This document shows, in pieces, positions 43,714-51,877 of a stretch of 64,000 nt of DNA (its first letter is position 1; every line of letters begins with the position of its first letter). Under the pieces are notes generated by a model, which worked only from the letters and a program-made list of their open reading frames with translations, was not told the DNA's origin and ran no database searches. Source of the DNA: Pedobacter alluvionis (GTDB lineage Bacteria > Bacteroidota > Bacteroidia > Sphingobacteriales > Sphingobacteriaceae); NCBI RefSeq assembly GCF_003664035.1, contig NZ_RCCK01000015.1, positions 372,001 to 436,000 of the forward strand, given 5' to 3'. The position numbers and the translations under genes are program-made.

Positions 43714-44220
43714 ATGGCATCGCAATTACTTATTCTTAACAAGAAACAGATTCAGCAGAAAATAGACCGTATCGCTTATCAGATTTTGGAAGATAACCTG
43801 AATGAGAAAGAAATTGTATTGGCGGGTATCTGGGACCGCGGCTACAAATTGGCATTGAGATTGGAAAAGGTACTAAAAAAAATCTCTGGCTTTAAATTAA
43901 CCTTACTACGCATTGATTTGCAAAAGGAGAGCAGCAAATTGGTTGCCTCAACCGATCTCGATGAAAGCCATTGGAAAAATAAAGTAATCATTATCGTAGA
44001 TGATGTATTGAACAGCGGTAAAACACTAGCTTATGGTTTAGGCGTTTTCTTAAATACGCCACATAAAAAAATCCGAACCGTAGTTTTAGTTGATCGAAGT
44101 CACAAAATTTTCCCTATTGCTACCGATTTTGTTGGTCTGGAACTGGCTACCATTTTAAAAGAACATGTAGATGTGGTGATGGATGTAGAAGGTGAAGAAG
44201 ATCGGGTTTATTTGAGCTAG
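43714..44220 (+). CDS. Type I phosphoribosyltransferase (PyrR-like)
   Basis: A 168-residue cytoplasmic protein with the PRPP-binding loop IIIVDDVLNSGKTLAYGL (about 91-108). Overall it resembles PyrR-type bifunctional regulator/uracil phosphoribosyltransferases (KQIQQKIDRIAYQILEDN, AGIWDRGYKLALRL), but no pyr gene is adjacent, so uracil/PyrR function is not certain. The ATG at 43714 is preferred; an upstream in-frame TTG at 43663 is within the 40-bp repeat. Confidence 0.85.
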   Translation: MASQLLILNKKQIQQKIDRIAYQILEDNLNEKEIVLAGIWDRGYKLALRLEKVLKKISGFKLTLLRIDLQKESSKLVASTDLDESHWKNKVIIIVDDVLNSGKTLAYGLGVFLNTPHKKIRTVVLVDRSHKIFPIATDFVGLELATILKEHVDVVMDVEGEEDRVYLS

Positions 44221-44275
44221 GGTGGATGTAAGATGGAAGAGGTGATGGTGGGGGATGGAACGTAATAGTTTATAT

Positions 44276-44395
44276 TGTCCTCGTTTGTAACGAGGATGTA
44301 TGAGAACAGCGATTGTATCGCTGATTAAACGTTGTTAATAATTTGCATCACATTACAAATGTGGATCTCGCTGATCCTCGTTACAAACGAGGACC
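44276..44395. repeat. REP doublet (REPIN) left of the RAYT gene
   Basis: Two inverted 17-base hairpins, CCTCGTTTGTAACGAGG (44279-44295) and its complement (44376-44392), each a 7-bp stem with a 3-base loop. Between them are AGCGATTGTATCGCT and CATTACAAATGTGGATC palindromic words. A degenerate fragment continues at 44425-44465. Confidence 0.85.
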
Positions 44396-44473
44396 ATGAT
44401 TTATCTTTAAATCAAACTTGACTTTTATCAACTTAATGTCGCCGTTGTTACAAATGAGGAAGATGATTATCTT

Positions 44474-45019
44474 TTAAATCAGCTCAATTTTTAGCAGTCC
44501 TCCAATTCCCGCATAATCTCTTGCGCTGCTATAAATATAATGCTCTGGAATTTCTATAATAGCAGCTTTAACAGGGTTATCATGTATGTATTCTAGTTTT
44601 TGATAAGCATCTATTTCTTGTAGATCTATGGGATGGTTATCGTCTTGCCAGATTTTATAATTCTCGGCCCGATTGGTTCTTCTGGCTTCAAAATTAAACT
44701 TATCTAAAAGCCAATCTCTTCTACTTTCAGGTATTTCTTTAATTACAGCAATAAGTTTCTTAGATGTGAATTTTTTAAAATCCCTTAAAAAATCCGACAT
44801 TTTGTGCGGCTCTTCACATCTTCCAATAAAATGAATGTGATTCGTCATCAGAACCCAGCCATTTATTATTAAACCTTTATTCTCGATACAATGAGTTAAT
44901 GAGTCAATAATAATGTTTTTGTATTCAAATCTAGTAAATAAATCGATCCAGCCAACTACTGTGCAGGTTATAAAATAAGTTTGATTCTGATCAGTAATGA
45001 TATATCTGCTTCCTCCCAT
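44474..45019 (-). CDS. REP-associated tyrosine transposase (RAYT, Y1 family)
   Basis: A 181-residue HUH/Y1-type nuclease related to IS200/IS605 transposases. TYFITCTVVGWIDLF starts the domain, the HUH motif appears as TNHIHFIG (about 59-66), and the catalytic tyrosine is in EYIHDNPVKAAI (about 144). It lacks terminal insertion-sequence ends but is flanked by REP doublets, the arrangement described for RAYTs, which are thought to cut and spread REP sequences. It is full length and seems intact. Confidence 0.92.
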   Translation of the reverse strand: MGGSRYIITDQNQTYFITCTVVGWIDLFTRFEYKNIIIDSLTHCIENKGLIINGWVLMTNHIHFIGRCEEPHKMSDFLRDFKKFTSKKLIAVIKEIPESRRDWLLDKFNFEARRTNRAENYKIWQDDNHPIDLQEIDAYQKLEYIHDNPVKAAIIEIPEHYIYSSARDYAGIGGLLKIELI

Positions 45020-45127
45020 AATGATAAGATATTTAAATACTTAATAAAATTATACCAACGATAATTGGTGTTTGGGAGATTTATGATGAATATAAGTAAA
45101 TATTTGTTTATACCATAATGCGATTAT

Positions 45128-45340
45128 CGTCCTCGTTTGTAACGAGGATGTATGAGAATAGCGATTTCATCGCTGATTAAAGTGTTGTTTTAAAATTTCG
45201 CGCCACATTACAAATGTGGATCTCGCTGATCCTCGTTGCAAACGAGGACCATAATTTCATGGCTGATTAAAGCGTTGTTTTAAGAATTTTGTACTACATT
45301 ATAAATGTTGATCTAGCCGATCCTCGTTTGTAATGATTGC
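45128..45340. repeat. REP doublet right of the RAYT gene plus a decayed third arm
   Basis: Hairpins at 45131-45147 (same 17 bases as 44279-44295) and 45231-45247 (one change from 44376-44392) form the second REPIN. A partial, diverged tandem duplication (45251-45340) repeats its right half and ends in CGATCCTCGTTTGTAATGA. These repeats fill most of the 371-base gap before the carotenoid operon. Confidence 0.85.
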
Positions 45341-45390
45341 TATAACTACGAAAATTTGCAATTCACCTCATTTTTTTGCAATTTTCCGAA

Positions 45391-46014
45391 ATGTATCAGC
45401 CCAGAAAAAATAATTTGATCTTCAGCTTTTTCTCCTGGTACATTCAGTTTATCATCAAAAAAGATTTTGCAGCATTTCAGTATGATCAAATGGAGGTTAA
45501 GCCGGACGCTTCTATGTTGGTTTTAGCCAATCATTTCAGTTGGTGGGATGGTTTCTTCCTCTTTTATATCAACAAAAAAGTATTTAAGAAACAATTTCAT
45601 GTTTTGGTAAATGCCGAAAACTATAATAAGGTTGGTTTCTTGAAATATCTTGGTGCTTTTGCTGCCGAAAATAAAGGTAAAGATGTTTTAGAAACGCTTA
45701 ATTATGCAGGCAAACTGTTAGATAATCCTGCAAATCTGGTACTTGTATTCCCCCAGGGCAAATTGTATTCAAATCACTTGAAAAATATCAATTTCGAAAA
45801 GGGAGTAATGCAAATGATTAATGCGAGTCAGAAAAAAATCAATATTATTTTTGCCGCTACCTTTATCGATTATTTCGCGAAAAGAAAGCCCTCAGCCTAT
45901 ACTTATCTACAGCATTGGGAAAATGAGGAGTATGTGAGTTTACAATTACTAAAAAGCGCCTACAATAAACATTACGATCAATCGGTTGTTAAACAAAATC
46001 AGCTAATTGAATGA
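45391..46014 (+). CDS. PlsC-type acyltransferase (CruD-like role possible)
   Basis: A 207-residue lysophospholipid acyltransferase-family protein. The HX4D catalytic motif is NHFSWWDGFF (about 45-54) and a later FPQGKLYSNH (about 121) matches the PlsC glycine/proline motif. Overlap of four bases with the next glycosyltransferase gene and linkage to cruF and crtW suggest it acylates a carotenoid glycoside, as CruD does in green sulfur bacteria, rather than making phospholipid; this is inference. The ATG at 45391 is chosen over TTG 45376. Confidence 0.8.
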   Translation: MYQPRKNNLIFSFFSWYIQFIIKKDFAAFQYDQMEVKPDASMLVLANHFSWWDGFFLFYINKKVFKKQFHVLVNAENYNKVGFLKYLGAFAAENKGKDVLETLNYAGKLLDNPANLVLVFPQGKLYSNHLKNINFEKGVMQMINASQKKINIIFAATFIDYFAKRKPSAYTYLQHWENEEYVSLQLLKSAYNKHYDQSVVKQNQLIE

Positions 46015-47108
46015 CAATTTTTATTTACGCCGTTTTAATTTTTCTGGTGATCCGGTTTTCGGTTACTGTTTTCAACTTCCTCTCTAACCCGAAGTTGCCC
46101 AGAGTGGTTAAAGACTACCATGATAAGGTTTCGATCTTAATACCTGCGAGAAATGAAGCAGAGAATATTTTGGAATTACTTGTTTCAATAAAAAATCAGG
46201 ATTATATCAATTATGAGGTTATTGTTTTGGATGATAACAGCAGTGATAGTACTTTCGGTATAGTTGAGGAATTTTGTTTTTCAAATCCGCAATTCAAAGT
46301 GTTAAGCGGTAAAGAGCTACCTCAAAACTGGCTTGGAAAAAACTATGCGTGCCATCAGCTTAGCGAGTTGGCTACCGGTAAGTATCTTCTATTTATTGAT
46401 GCAGATGAATCAATCAAAAGAGGGCTAATCAATAGTCTCATTAGCCGAATGGAAATTGGAAACCTGGCCTTGCTGAGCGTTTTTACAAACCAAACTATAA
46501 AATCGATAGGCGAGTGGTTAACTGTGCCCTTAATGCATTTTATCTTGTTAAATTTATTGCCTTTGCGTTTGGTTAAGCTTTCGAAAAATCCCGCATTTGC
46601 AGCAGCAAGCGGGCAATGTATGTTCTTTAATGCCAATAATTACAAAGAAAACCATTGGCATGAGCGGGTTAAACACCAGGTTATAGAAGATGTGGAGATT
46701 ATGAAGCTGGTAAAACAAGAAAAATTTAATGCAGAAGCGCTATTAGCCAACGGACTGATTTATTGCAGGATGTACAAAAATTTAGGCGAAAGCTTAAATG
46801 GTTTCAGTAAAAATTTACTGGCAGGTTTTGGTAATAACATCATAATATTATTACTTTACCAGCTTTTGGTAACCATAGGGCCGGTAATTTTAATTTTAAA
46901 CTTTAATGTTGCTTTACTTGTATTACCATTAACTTTAATAGTGTTAAGTAGAATAATGATCTCCTATTTATCTGGACAGCATGTTTTGATAAATTTGATT
47001 TTACATCCCTTGCAGATGTTGTTCTTCTTAATCATATCATTTATTTCTATAAAGAAACATATTTTTAAAAAGAGTACATGGAAGGGCAGAACGATCAAAA
47101 CGATTTAA
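46011..47108 (+). CDS. Family 2 glycosyltransferase, membrane-bound (CruC-like)
   Basis: A 365-residue GT-A glycosyltransferase. Features are VSILIPARNEAENILELL (about 40-57), VLDDNSSDST (about 75), LLFIDADESI (DxD at about 126), and a DVEIMKL motif near 225, with hydrophobic helices at the N-terminus and the last 90 residues. It overlaps the acyltransferase (ATGA) and the CruF gene (31 bases), so the three are translationally coupled. Likely role: sugar transfer to the 1'/2'-hydroxyl of a carotenoid. Confidence 0.85.
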   Translation: MTIFIYAVLIFLVIRFSVTVFNFLSNPKLPRVVKDYHDKVSILIPARNEAENILELLVSIKNQDYINYEVIVLDDNSSDSTFGIVEEFCFSNPQFKVLSGKELPQNWLGKNYACHQLSELATGKYLLFIDADESIKRGLINSLISRMEIGNLALLSVFTNQTIKSIGEWLTVPLMHFILLNLLPLRLVKLSKNPAFAAASGQCMFFNANNYKENHWHERVKHQVIEDVEIMKLVKQEKFNAEALLANGLIYCRMYKNLGESLNGFSKNLLAGFGNNIIILLLYQLLVTIGPVILILNFNVALLVLPLTLIVLSRIMISYLSGQHVLINLILHPLQMLFFLIISFISIKKHIFKKSTWKGRTIKTI

Positions 47109-47752
47109 AGATTAAGAGGATTGCAGTTGCAATAATTGTCGTTTTTCATGTGGTTGGCTTGTTTGGCTTCTTAATTCCAGCTGCACAGCCTTATTTTATC
47201 AAACTGGTTCCCTTTCATCTATTGCTGATGTTTGCCGTAATTGTTTTTTCGTACAATGCAGATGTGAAACGATTGTTGTTGCTGGTTTCGGGTGTATTTC
47301 TCTGTGGCTTTTTAGTCGAGGTATTGGGCGTGCACACCGGAAAAATATTTGGAAGCTATTATTATGGCGATACGTTGGGATACAAAGTTGCTGCGGTTCC
47401 ATTACTCATGGGCGTAAATTGGGTAATCCTTATTTTCAGCATTGGGCAAATGATGAAAAGTATGAAAATCAGGAATAGTATTCTGGCTTCTGTACTCGGC
47501 GCTTTTATACTGGTTGGTTTTGATTTCTTTTTGGAACCTGTAGCCATGAAATTTAACTATTGGCAGTGGGACTGGCATGAAATTCCGGTTCAAAATTATG
47601 TAGCCTGGTTTATCGTTTCGGTAATTTTATTGAAGTTTTATTATGCTTTAGGTTTAAAACAACAGAAATATATCGGTACAGCCATGTTTGCTTCACAGTT
47701 AATCTTTTTTGTTGTCTTATACATGACAACCGGAACAAATATTTTTGCTTAA
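47078..47752 (+). CDS. cruF: CruF-type carotenoid 1',2'-hydratase (DUF422)
   Basis: A 224-residue protein with about seven membrane helices. The family signatures EVLGVHTGKIFGSYYYGDTL (about 88-107), PLLMGVNWVIL and DFFLEPVAMKFNYWQW (about 149-164) are clear. CruF hydrates the psi end group of carotenoids (gamma-carotene type). It starts 31 bases inside the glycosyltransferase gene. The stop codon overlaps the -7 element used by ispH. Confidence 0.9.
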   Translation: MEGQNDQNDLKIKRIAVAIIVVFHVVGLFGFLIPAAQPYFIKLVPFHLLLMFAVIVFSYNADVKRLLLLVSGVFLCGFLVEVLGVHTGKIFGSYYYGDTLGYKVAAVPLLMGVNWVILIFSIGQMMKSMKIRNSILASVLGAFILVGFDFFLEPVAMKFNYWQWDWHEIPVQNYVAWFIVSVILLKFYYALGLKQQKYIGTAMFASQLIFFVVLYMTTGTNIFA

Positions 47753-47757
47753 TTTTG
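47750..47757 (+). promoter_or_regulatory. -7 element directly before ispH
   Basis: TAATTTTG overlaps the cruF stop codon and ends seven bases before the ispH ATG, allowing near-leaderless internal transcription of ispH. Confidence 0.45.
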
Positions 47758-47764
47758 TATCACA

Positions 47765-48613
47765 ATGGGTTACAACTTACAGGTCAACATCGATAAATCA
47801 TCAGGCTTTTGCTTTGGGGTAGTATATGCCATAGAAATGGCCGAAGATATTTTGGATAATGAAGGTTATTTATACTGCCTTGGCGATATCGTTCATAATG
47901 ATGAAGAAGTGGAGCGTTTAACCAATCGTGGATTAAAAATCATCGATCACGAAGTTTTAAAAAACTTAAGGGATGAAAAGGTTTTGATCAGGGCGCATGG
48001 CGAAGCACCTTCAACCTATCAACTGGCTTTAGAAAATAACCTGACTTTAATTGATGCTTCTTGCCCGGTAGTGTTGAAATTGCAGAACAGGATTAAAAAT
48101 TCCCATGATGACGATGAGCAGGTACTTATTTTTGGGAAACACGGTCACGCTGAAGTAATAGGTCTCCAAGGTCAAACAGATGGTAAAGCCATTGTTTTTC
48201 AAGATTTAGCTGAATTAGATAACGTTGAGCTTCCTGCTAAATTTACATTATATAGCCAAACCACTAAAAGCACCGATAAATTCTACCACATTAAAGATGA
48301 ATTATTAAGCCGCGGTTACGAAGTAAAAGCTAATGATACGATCTGCAGGCAAGTATCTAACCGGTACGAAGAACTCGAAGATTTTGTAGGTCATTACGAT
48401 AAAATCGTTTTCGTTTCTGGTAAAAAATCATCTAATGGAAAAGTGCTTTATGATGTTTGTAAAAAACACAATGACAATTCTTACTTTATTTCTAACGTAG
48501 AAGAATTAGATCAGGCCTGGTTTAATGAAAATGATAAAGTAGGCATCTGTGGAGCCACTTCTACACCGATGTGGTTAATGGAGAAGGTGAAGGCTGCATT
48601 AGAAAAATACTAA
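47765..48613 (+). CDS. ispH: 4-hydroxy-3-methylbut-2-enyl diphosphate reductase
   Basis: Last enzyme of the MEP pathway; reduces HMBPP to IPP and DMAPP using a [4Fe-4S] cluster. 282 residues. The cluster cysteines are visible at 16 (SSGFCFGV), about 100 (DASCPVV) and about 193 (NDTICRQ), with the HAEVIG and AHGEAPS histidine motifs and GATSTP near the end. Its place between cruF and crtW means the operon couples isoprenoid supply to carotenoid tailoring. Confidence 0.97.
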   Translation: MGYNLQVNIDKSSGFCFGVVYAIEMAEDILDNEGYLYCLGDIVHNDEEVERLTNRGLKIIDHEVLKNLRDEKVLIRAHGEAPSTYQLALENNLTLIDASCPVVLKLQNRIKNSHDDDEQVLIFGKHGHAEVIGLQGQTDGKAIVFQDLAELDNVELPAKFTLYSQTTKSTDKFYHIKDELLSRGYEVKANDTICRQVSNRYEELEDFVGHYDKIVFVSGKKSSNGKVLYDVCKKHNDNSYFISNVEELDQAWFNENDKVGICGATSTPMWLMEKVKAALEKY

Positions 48614-48650
48614 TTATAAGAAGAGCTAATCAATTAATATTTATTATTTA

Positions 48651-49193
48651 ATGAAAGCCTTGTTGATAATAGATATGCAGATTGGTAGTTTTAAACCTTA
48701 CACTTTGCGTTATGATACTTTAGGTGTAATTGAGAGGATAAATAAATTGGCACATTATTTTAGAATGAATAATTATAAAGTGATTTTTGTCCAACATGAT
48801 GGTAATAAAGAAAATATATTTTTACCAAATACCTTTGATTGGGAACTCTTGCCAGAATTAGTCACCAGTCCTGCTGATGATATAGTTTCAAAATCAGCTA
48901 ACGATGCATTTTATAATACAAATTTGCATTATCTTTTAGCTAAAAGTAATATTACAGAATTATTTGTTACTGGCTGTGCGACCGATTTTTGTATCGATGC
49001 AACTGTTAAATCGGCCGTTAGTAGAGATTATGAAGTAACTGTTGTAGAAGATGCCCATACAACTGCAGACCGACCACATTTAACTGCTCCTAAAGTAATT
49101 GAACATTATAATTGGATGTGGAGTGAAATGACTCCAACAAACTTTAAAATTCAAGTTATAAGAACTAAAGATCTACTTACTTTGTTTGCTTAG
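48651..49193 (+). CDS. Isochorismatase-like cysteine hydrolase
   Basis: A 180-residue isochorismatase-superfamily protein. LLIIDMQIGSF (Asp at 8) and VTGCATDFCIDATVKSA (catalytic Cys about 113) are present, and KSAND a conserved Lys region. Substrate is uncertain (nicotinamide, ureidoacrylate and others occur in the family). It lies in the carotenoid operon, seven bases before crtW, with no evident chemical link. Codon usage looks slightly more AT-rich than its neighbours, so it may be a later arrival. Confidence 0.87.
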   Translation: MKALLIIDMQIGSFKPYTLRYDTLGVIERINKLAHYFRMNNYKVIFVQHDGNKENIFLPNTFDWELLPELVTSPADDIVSKSANDAFYNTNLHYLLAKSNITELFVTGCATDFCIDATVKSAVSRDYEVTVVEDAHTTADRPHLTAPKVIEHYNWMWSEMTPTNFKIQVIRTKDLLTLFA

Positions 49194-49200
49194 GAGTAAT

Positions 49201-49917
49201 ATGCCAATTGAACAGGGATTTTTAAATCTACAAAACCATAAATTGAAAGCTATAAACCCATATACCGGAATTTTGGTTGCGTTAACCGTAATTATCTGTT
49301 GGTTTGTTTCTCTTTATTTCTTGCTTACATGGGATTTTGCCTGGAACAATTCTTTAGTTTATCTGATGGTTTTCGTTCAGATGCATTTCTACACCGGTTT
49401 GTTTATTACCGCTCATGATGCTATGCACGGAACAATATCACCGAACCAAAAGGCCAATAATTTTATTGGCTATCTTTCCGTTTTTCTTTATGCTGGTTTT
49501 TTTTATAACCGTTTGTACACAAAACATCACCAGCACCACCGCCATGTACATACTGAAAATGATCCGGATTTTGCGCCACATGGCTTTTGGAAATGGTATT
49601 TCAGTTTTATGCTAAATTATGTTACGGTAATTCAATTGGTGATTATGGCCATAGCCTTTAATGTTTTGAAAATCTGGGTTGATGAAAAGAATCTGCTGTT
49701 ATTTTGGGTATTGCCATCCTTATTAAGCACTTTTCAACTGTTTTATTTCGGAACCTATTTACCTCACAAAGGTGAACACGATAACGAATACCATTCTTCT
49801 TCATTGCAGAAAAACCATTTTGTTGCATTTATTACCTGTTACTTTTTTGGTTATCATTTGGAACACCATCAAAAACCAGCTATGCCCTGGTGGCAACTAT
49901 ATAAAACGAAAGGATAA
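49201..49917 (+). CDS. crtW: Beta-carotene ketolase CrtW (membrane di-iron)
   Basis: A 238-residue membrane fatty-acid-hydroxylase-like protein. The histidine boxes are FITAHDAMHG (about 70-79), HHQHHRHVH (about 107-115) and YHLEHHQKPAMPWW (about 221-234), and GTYLPHKGEHDN matches CrtW. It adds 4-keto groups to beta-ionone rings. The ATG at 49201 is chosen because the upstream codon at 49186 lies inside the preceding gene. Last gene of the operon. Confidence 0.9.
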   Translation: MPIEQGFLNLQNHKLKAINPYTGILVALTVIICWFVSLYFLLTWDFAWNNSLVYLMVFVQMHFYTGLFITAHDAMHGTISPNQKANNFIGYLSVFLYAGFFYNRLYTKHHQHHRHVHTENDPDFAPHGFWKWYFSFMLNYVTVIQLVIMAIAFNVLKIWVDEKNLLLFWVLPSLLSTFQLFYFGTYLPHKGEHDNEYHSSSLQKNHFVAFITCYFFGYHLEHHQKPAMPWWQLYKTKG

Positions 49918-49928
49918 TATCATTAGTT

Positions 49929-50031
49929 GTGGTGTCAAATGTTGCCATCTGATACTAAATTAATCATCTTTTGATTCCCTAATGATCTTTTGTTTATTCT
50001 AACTATCAGATGGAAACATCTGACAGCACCA
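49929..50031. repeat. Long inverted repeat (MITE-like)
   Basis: GGTGTCAAATGTTGCCATCTGATA (49931-49954) and TATCAGATGGAAACATCTGACAGCACC (50004-50030) pair, including a perfect 10-bp inner stem, around a 49-base AT-rich loop. It lies just after crtW. Confidence 0.65.
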
Positions 50032-50094
50032 TTGATGGTACCCCAAAAACAACACATTTAAATGGGGGCTAAAAACGTTAAAAACCTGCACAAA

Positions 50095-50205
50095 ACCAGG
50101 TTCATAAACCTGACTGTACGAAAATCCTTTTTGTGGTATAAACGATTAAAAATACATTAATGACCACAAAAAGATTGTAGGGAAGGCAGGACTACGCTTA
50201 AATAG
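50095..50205. repeat. Modular nested-hairpin intergenic element, copy 4
   Basis: Outer arms AATCCTTTTTGTGGT (50123-50137) and ACCACAAAAAGATT (50163-50176) enclose a short variable loop. Flanking words AACCAGGTTCATAAACCTG and GGCAGGACT match the other copies. With the previous repeat it fills the 428-base gap before hemH. Confidence 0.65.
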
Positions 50206-50345
50206 ACTTGCTGCATTTGCTTTTCTAATCAATAAGAAACAAATACAATATATTTTGACCGAAAAATGTCGGCCATTACATTTTTAACATAGGTAAAAAA
50301 CAATAAAAAGGCGATATTTGCGCCACAAAACATATTCTTGTATAC

Positions 50346-51356
50346 ATGAGCAAAAAGGGAATTTTACTGGTAAATTTAGGAACGCCTGATAGTCCGGCAA
50401 CGGCTGACGTTAGAAAATACTTAGACCAATTTTTAATGGACGAAAGGGTAATCGATATTCCGAAGCTGAACAGAACATTATTGGTTAAAGGTATTATTGT
50501 TCCCTTCCGTAGTCCTAAAACTGCAAAATTATACAAAGAAATCTGGAACGAGAATGGTTCACCATTGTTGTTTTACAGCAGGTTGCAGGCTAAAATGCTT
50601 CAGGAAAGATTAGGTGAGGACTACCATGTCGAGTTGGCTATGCGCTACCAAAGCCCATCAATTGCATCGGCGCTGGCAAACTTAAAAGCAGGTTTGGTAG
50701 AAAGTATACAGGTTATACCAATGTTTCCACAATATGCTTCTGCCAGTACCGGTTCGGTAATGCAACTGGTAATGGAATTGGTGAGCAAATGGCAAACCGT
50801 ACCGCCGATTTCGTTTGTGAATTCATTTCATGATAACGAATTGATGATTAAAGTTTTTGCAGAAAATGCTAAAAAGCATCATGTAGAAAATTATGATCAC
50901 GTGTTGTTCAGTTTCCACGGATTGCCGGAACGTCAGTTGTTAAAGTGCGATCATACCGGAAGTTACTGTTTGAAAAGTGCCGATTGCTGCCAGACATTAA
51001 ACGATACCAATAAATTTTGTTATTCTGCACAGGGGCATGATACGGCCAGGTTAATTGCCAAAGAATTAAACCTATCGAGAGATCAATATACCGTTTGTTT
51101 CCAATCGCGTTTAGGTAAAGAGCCATGGGTGCAGCCTTACACTACAGATGTATTAAAAAAATTAGCTGGCGAAGGCAAAAAGCGTCTTTTGGTTTTTAGT
51201 CCTGCTTTTGTGGCCGATTGCTTAGAAACGCTTTATGAAATCACGGTAGAATACCATGAAGAGTTTAAGGCCTTGGGTGGCGAACATGTTCAGTTGGTAG
51301 AAAGTTTAAACGATAGCCCCGTTTTTATTGAGGCACTTGCCGGAATGGTTAAATAG
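50346..51356 (+). CDS. hemH: Ferrochelatase
   Basis: Inserts ferrous iron into a porphyrin in haem synthesis. 336 residues. Begins KGILLVNLGTPDSPATADVR and contains FSFHGLPERQL (about 189-199, with the metal-handling His) and FSPAFVADCLETLYEI (about 280). No other haem gene is adjacent. It is followed by gntK 14 bases later, so they may share a transcript. Confidence 0.97.
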   Translation: MSKKGILLVNLGTPDSPATADVRKYLDQFLMDERVIDIPKLNRTLLVKGIIVPFRSPKTAKLYKEIWNENGSPLLFYSRLQAKMLQERLGEDYHVELAMRYQSPSIASALANLKAGLVESIQVIPMFPQYASASTGSVMQLVMELVSKWQTVPPISFVNSFHDNELMIKVFAENAKKHHVENYDHVLFSFHGLPERQLLKCDHTGSYCLKSADCCQTLNDTNKFCYSAQGHDTARLIAKELNLSRDQYTVCFQSRLGKEPWVQPYTTDVLKKLAGEGKKRLLVFSPAFVADCLETLYEITVEYHEEFKALGGEHVQLVESLNDSPVFIEALAGMVK

Positions 51357-51370
51357 TTTTAAATTTAAAG

Positions 51371-51877
51371 ATGGTGAACTTTATCATTTTAATGGGGGTA
51401 TCTGGAAGTGGTAAAACGGTTATCGGAAAGGCTTTGGCACCAAGAATAAATGCTGAATTTATAGATGGCGATAATCTGCATTCGCAGCGGAATGTAGATA
51501 AAATGGCTTCGGGGATTCCCTTAACAGATGCCGACCGTTTAGATTGGCTACTGCTGATTGCGAAAGTTGGGCGCGAACATCTGGCCCATGGTACGAGTTG
51601 CATTATTGCTTGTTCTGCACTCAAGAAATCGTACCGCAATTTGCTGAGAACAGATAATACCAATATCCGGTTTGTTTATTTAAAAGGAAGTTTCGATTTA
51701 ATTCACGATCGTATTGTTAAACGTTCTCACCAATATATGCCTTCAACCTTATTAAAAAGCCAGTTTGATACATTAGAAGAACCACTGAGTGATGAGCAGG
51801 ATGTAGTAACGATTTCAATCGATCAAAGTATTCCCGAAATTGTTGAAGAAATTGCTAAGTCCGATCTGATTTTGTAA
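51371..51877 (+). CDS. gntK: Gluconokinase
   Basis: Phosphorylates D-gluconate to 6-phosphogluconate. 168 residues with Walker A GVSGSGKT (9-16), DGDNLHSQRNVDKMASGIPL (about 33-52), LTDADRLDWL and CSALKKSYR, all of the GntK pattern. It starts 14 bases after hemH. Its last 23 bases overlap the 3' end of the convergent waaA gene. Confidence 0.95.
   Translation: MVNFIILMGVSGSGKTVIGKALAPRINAEFIDGDNLHSQRNVDKMASGIPLTDADRLDWLLLIAKVGREHLAHGTSCIIACSALKKSYRNLLRTDNTNIRFVYLKGSFDLIHDRIVKRSHQYMPSTLLKSQFDTLEEPLSDEQDVVTISIDQSIPEIVEEIAKSDLIL

Noticed and set aside
44276..45340. CRISPR array
   Set aside because: The repeats are inverted hairpin pairs with unequal spacing around a RAYT gene, not regular direct repeats with spacers.
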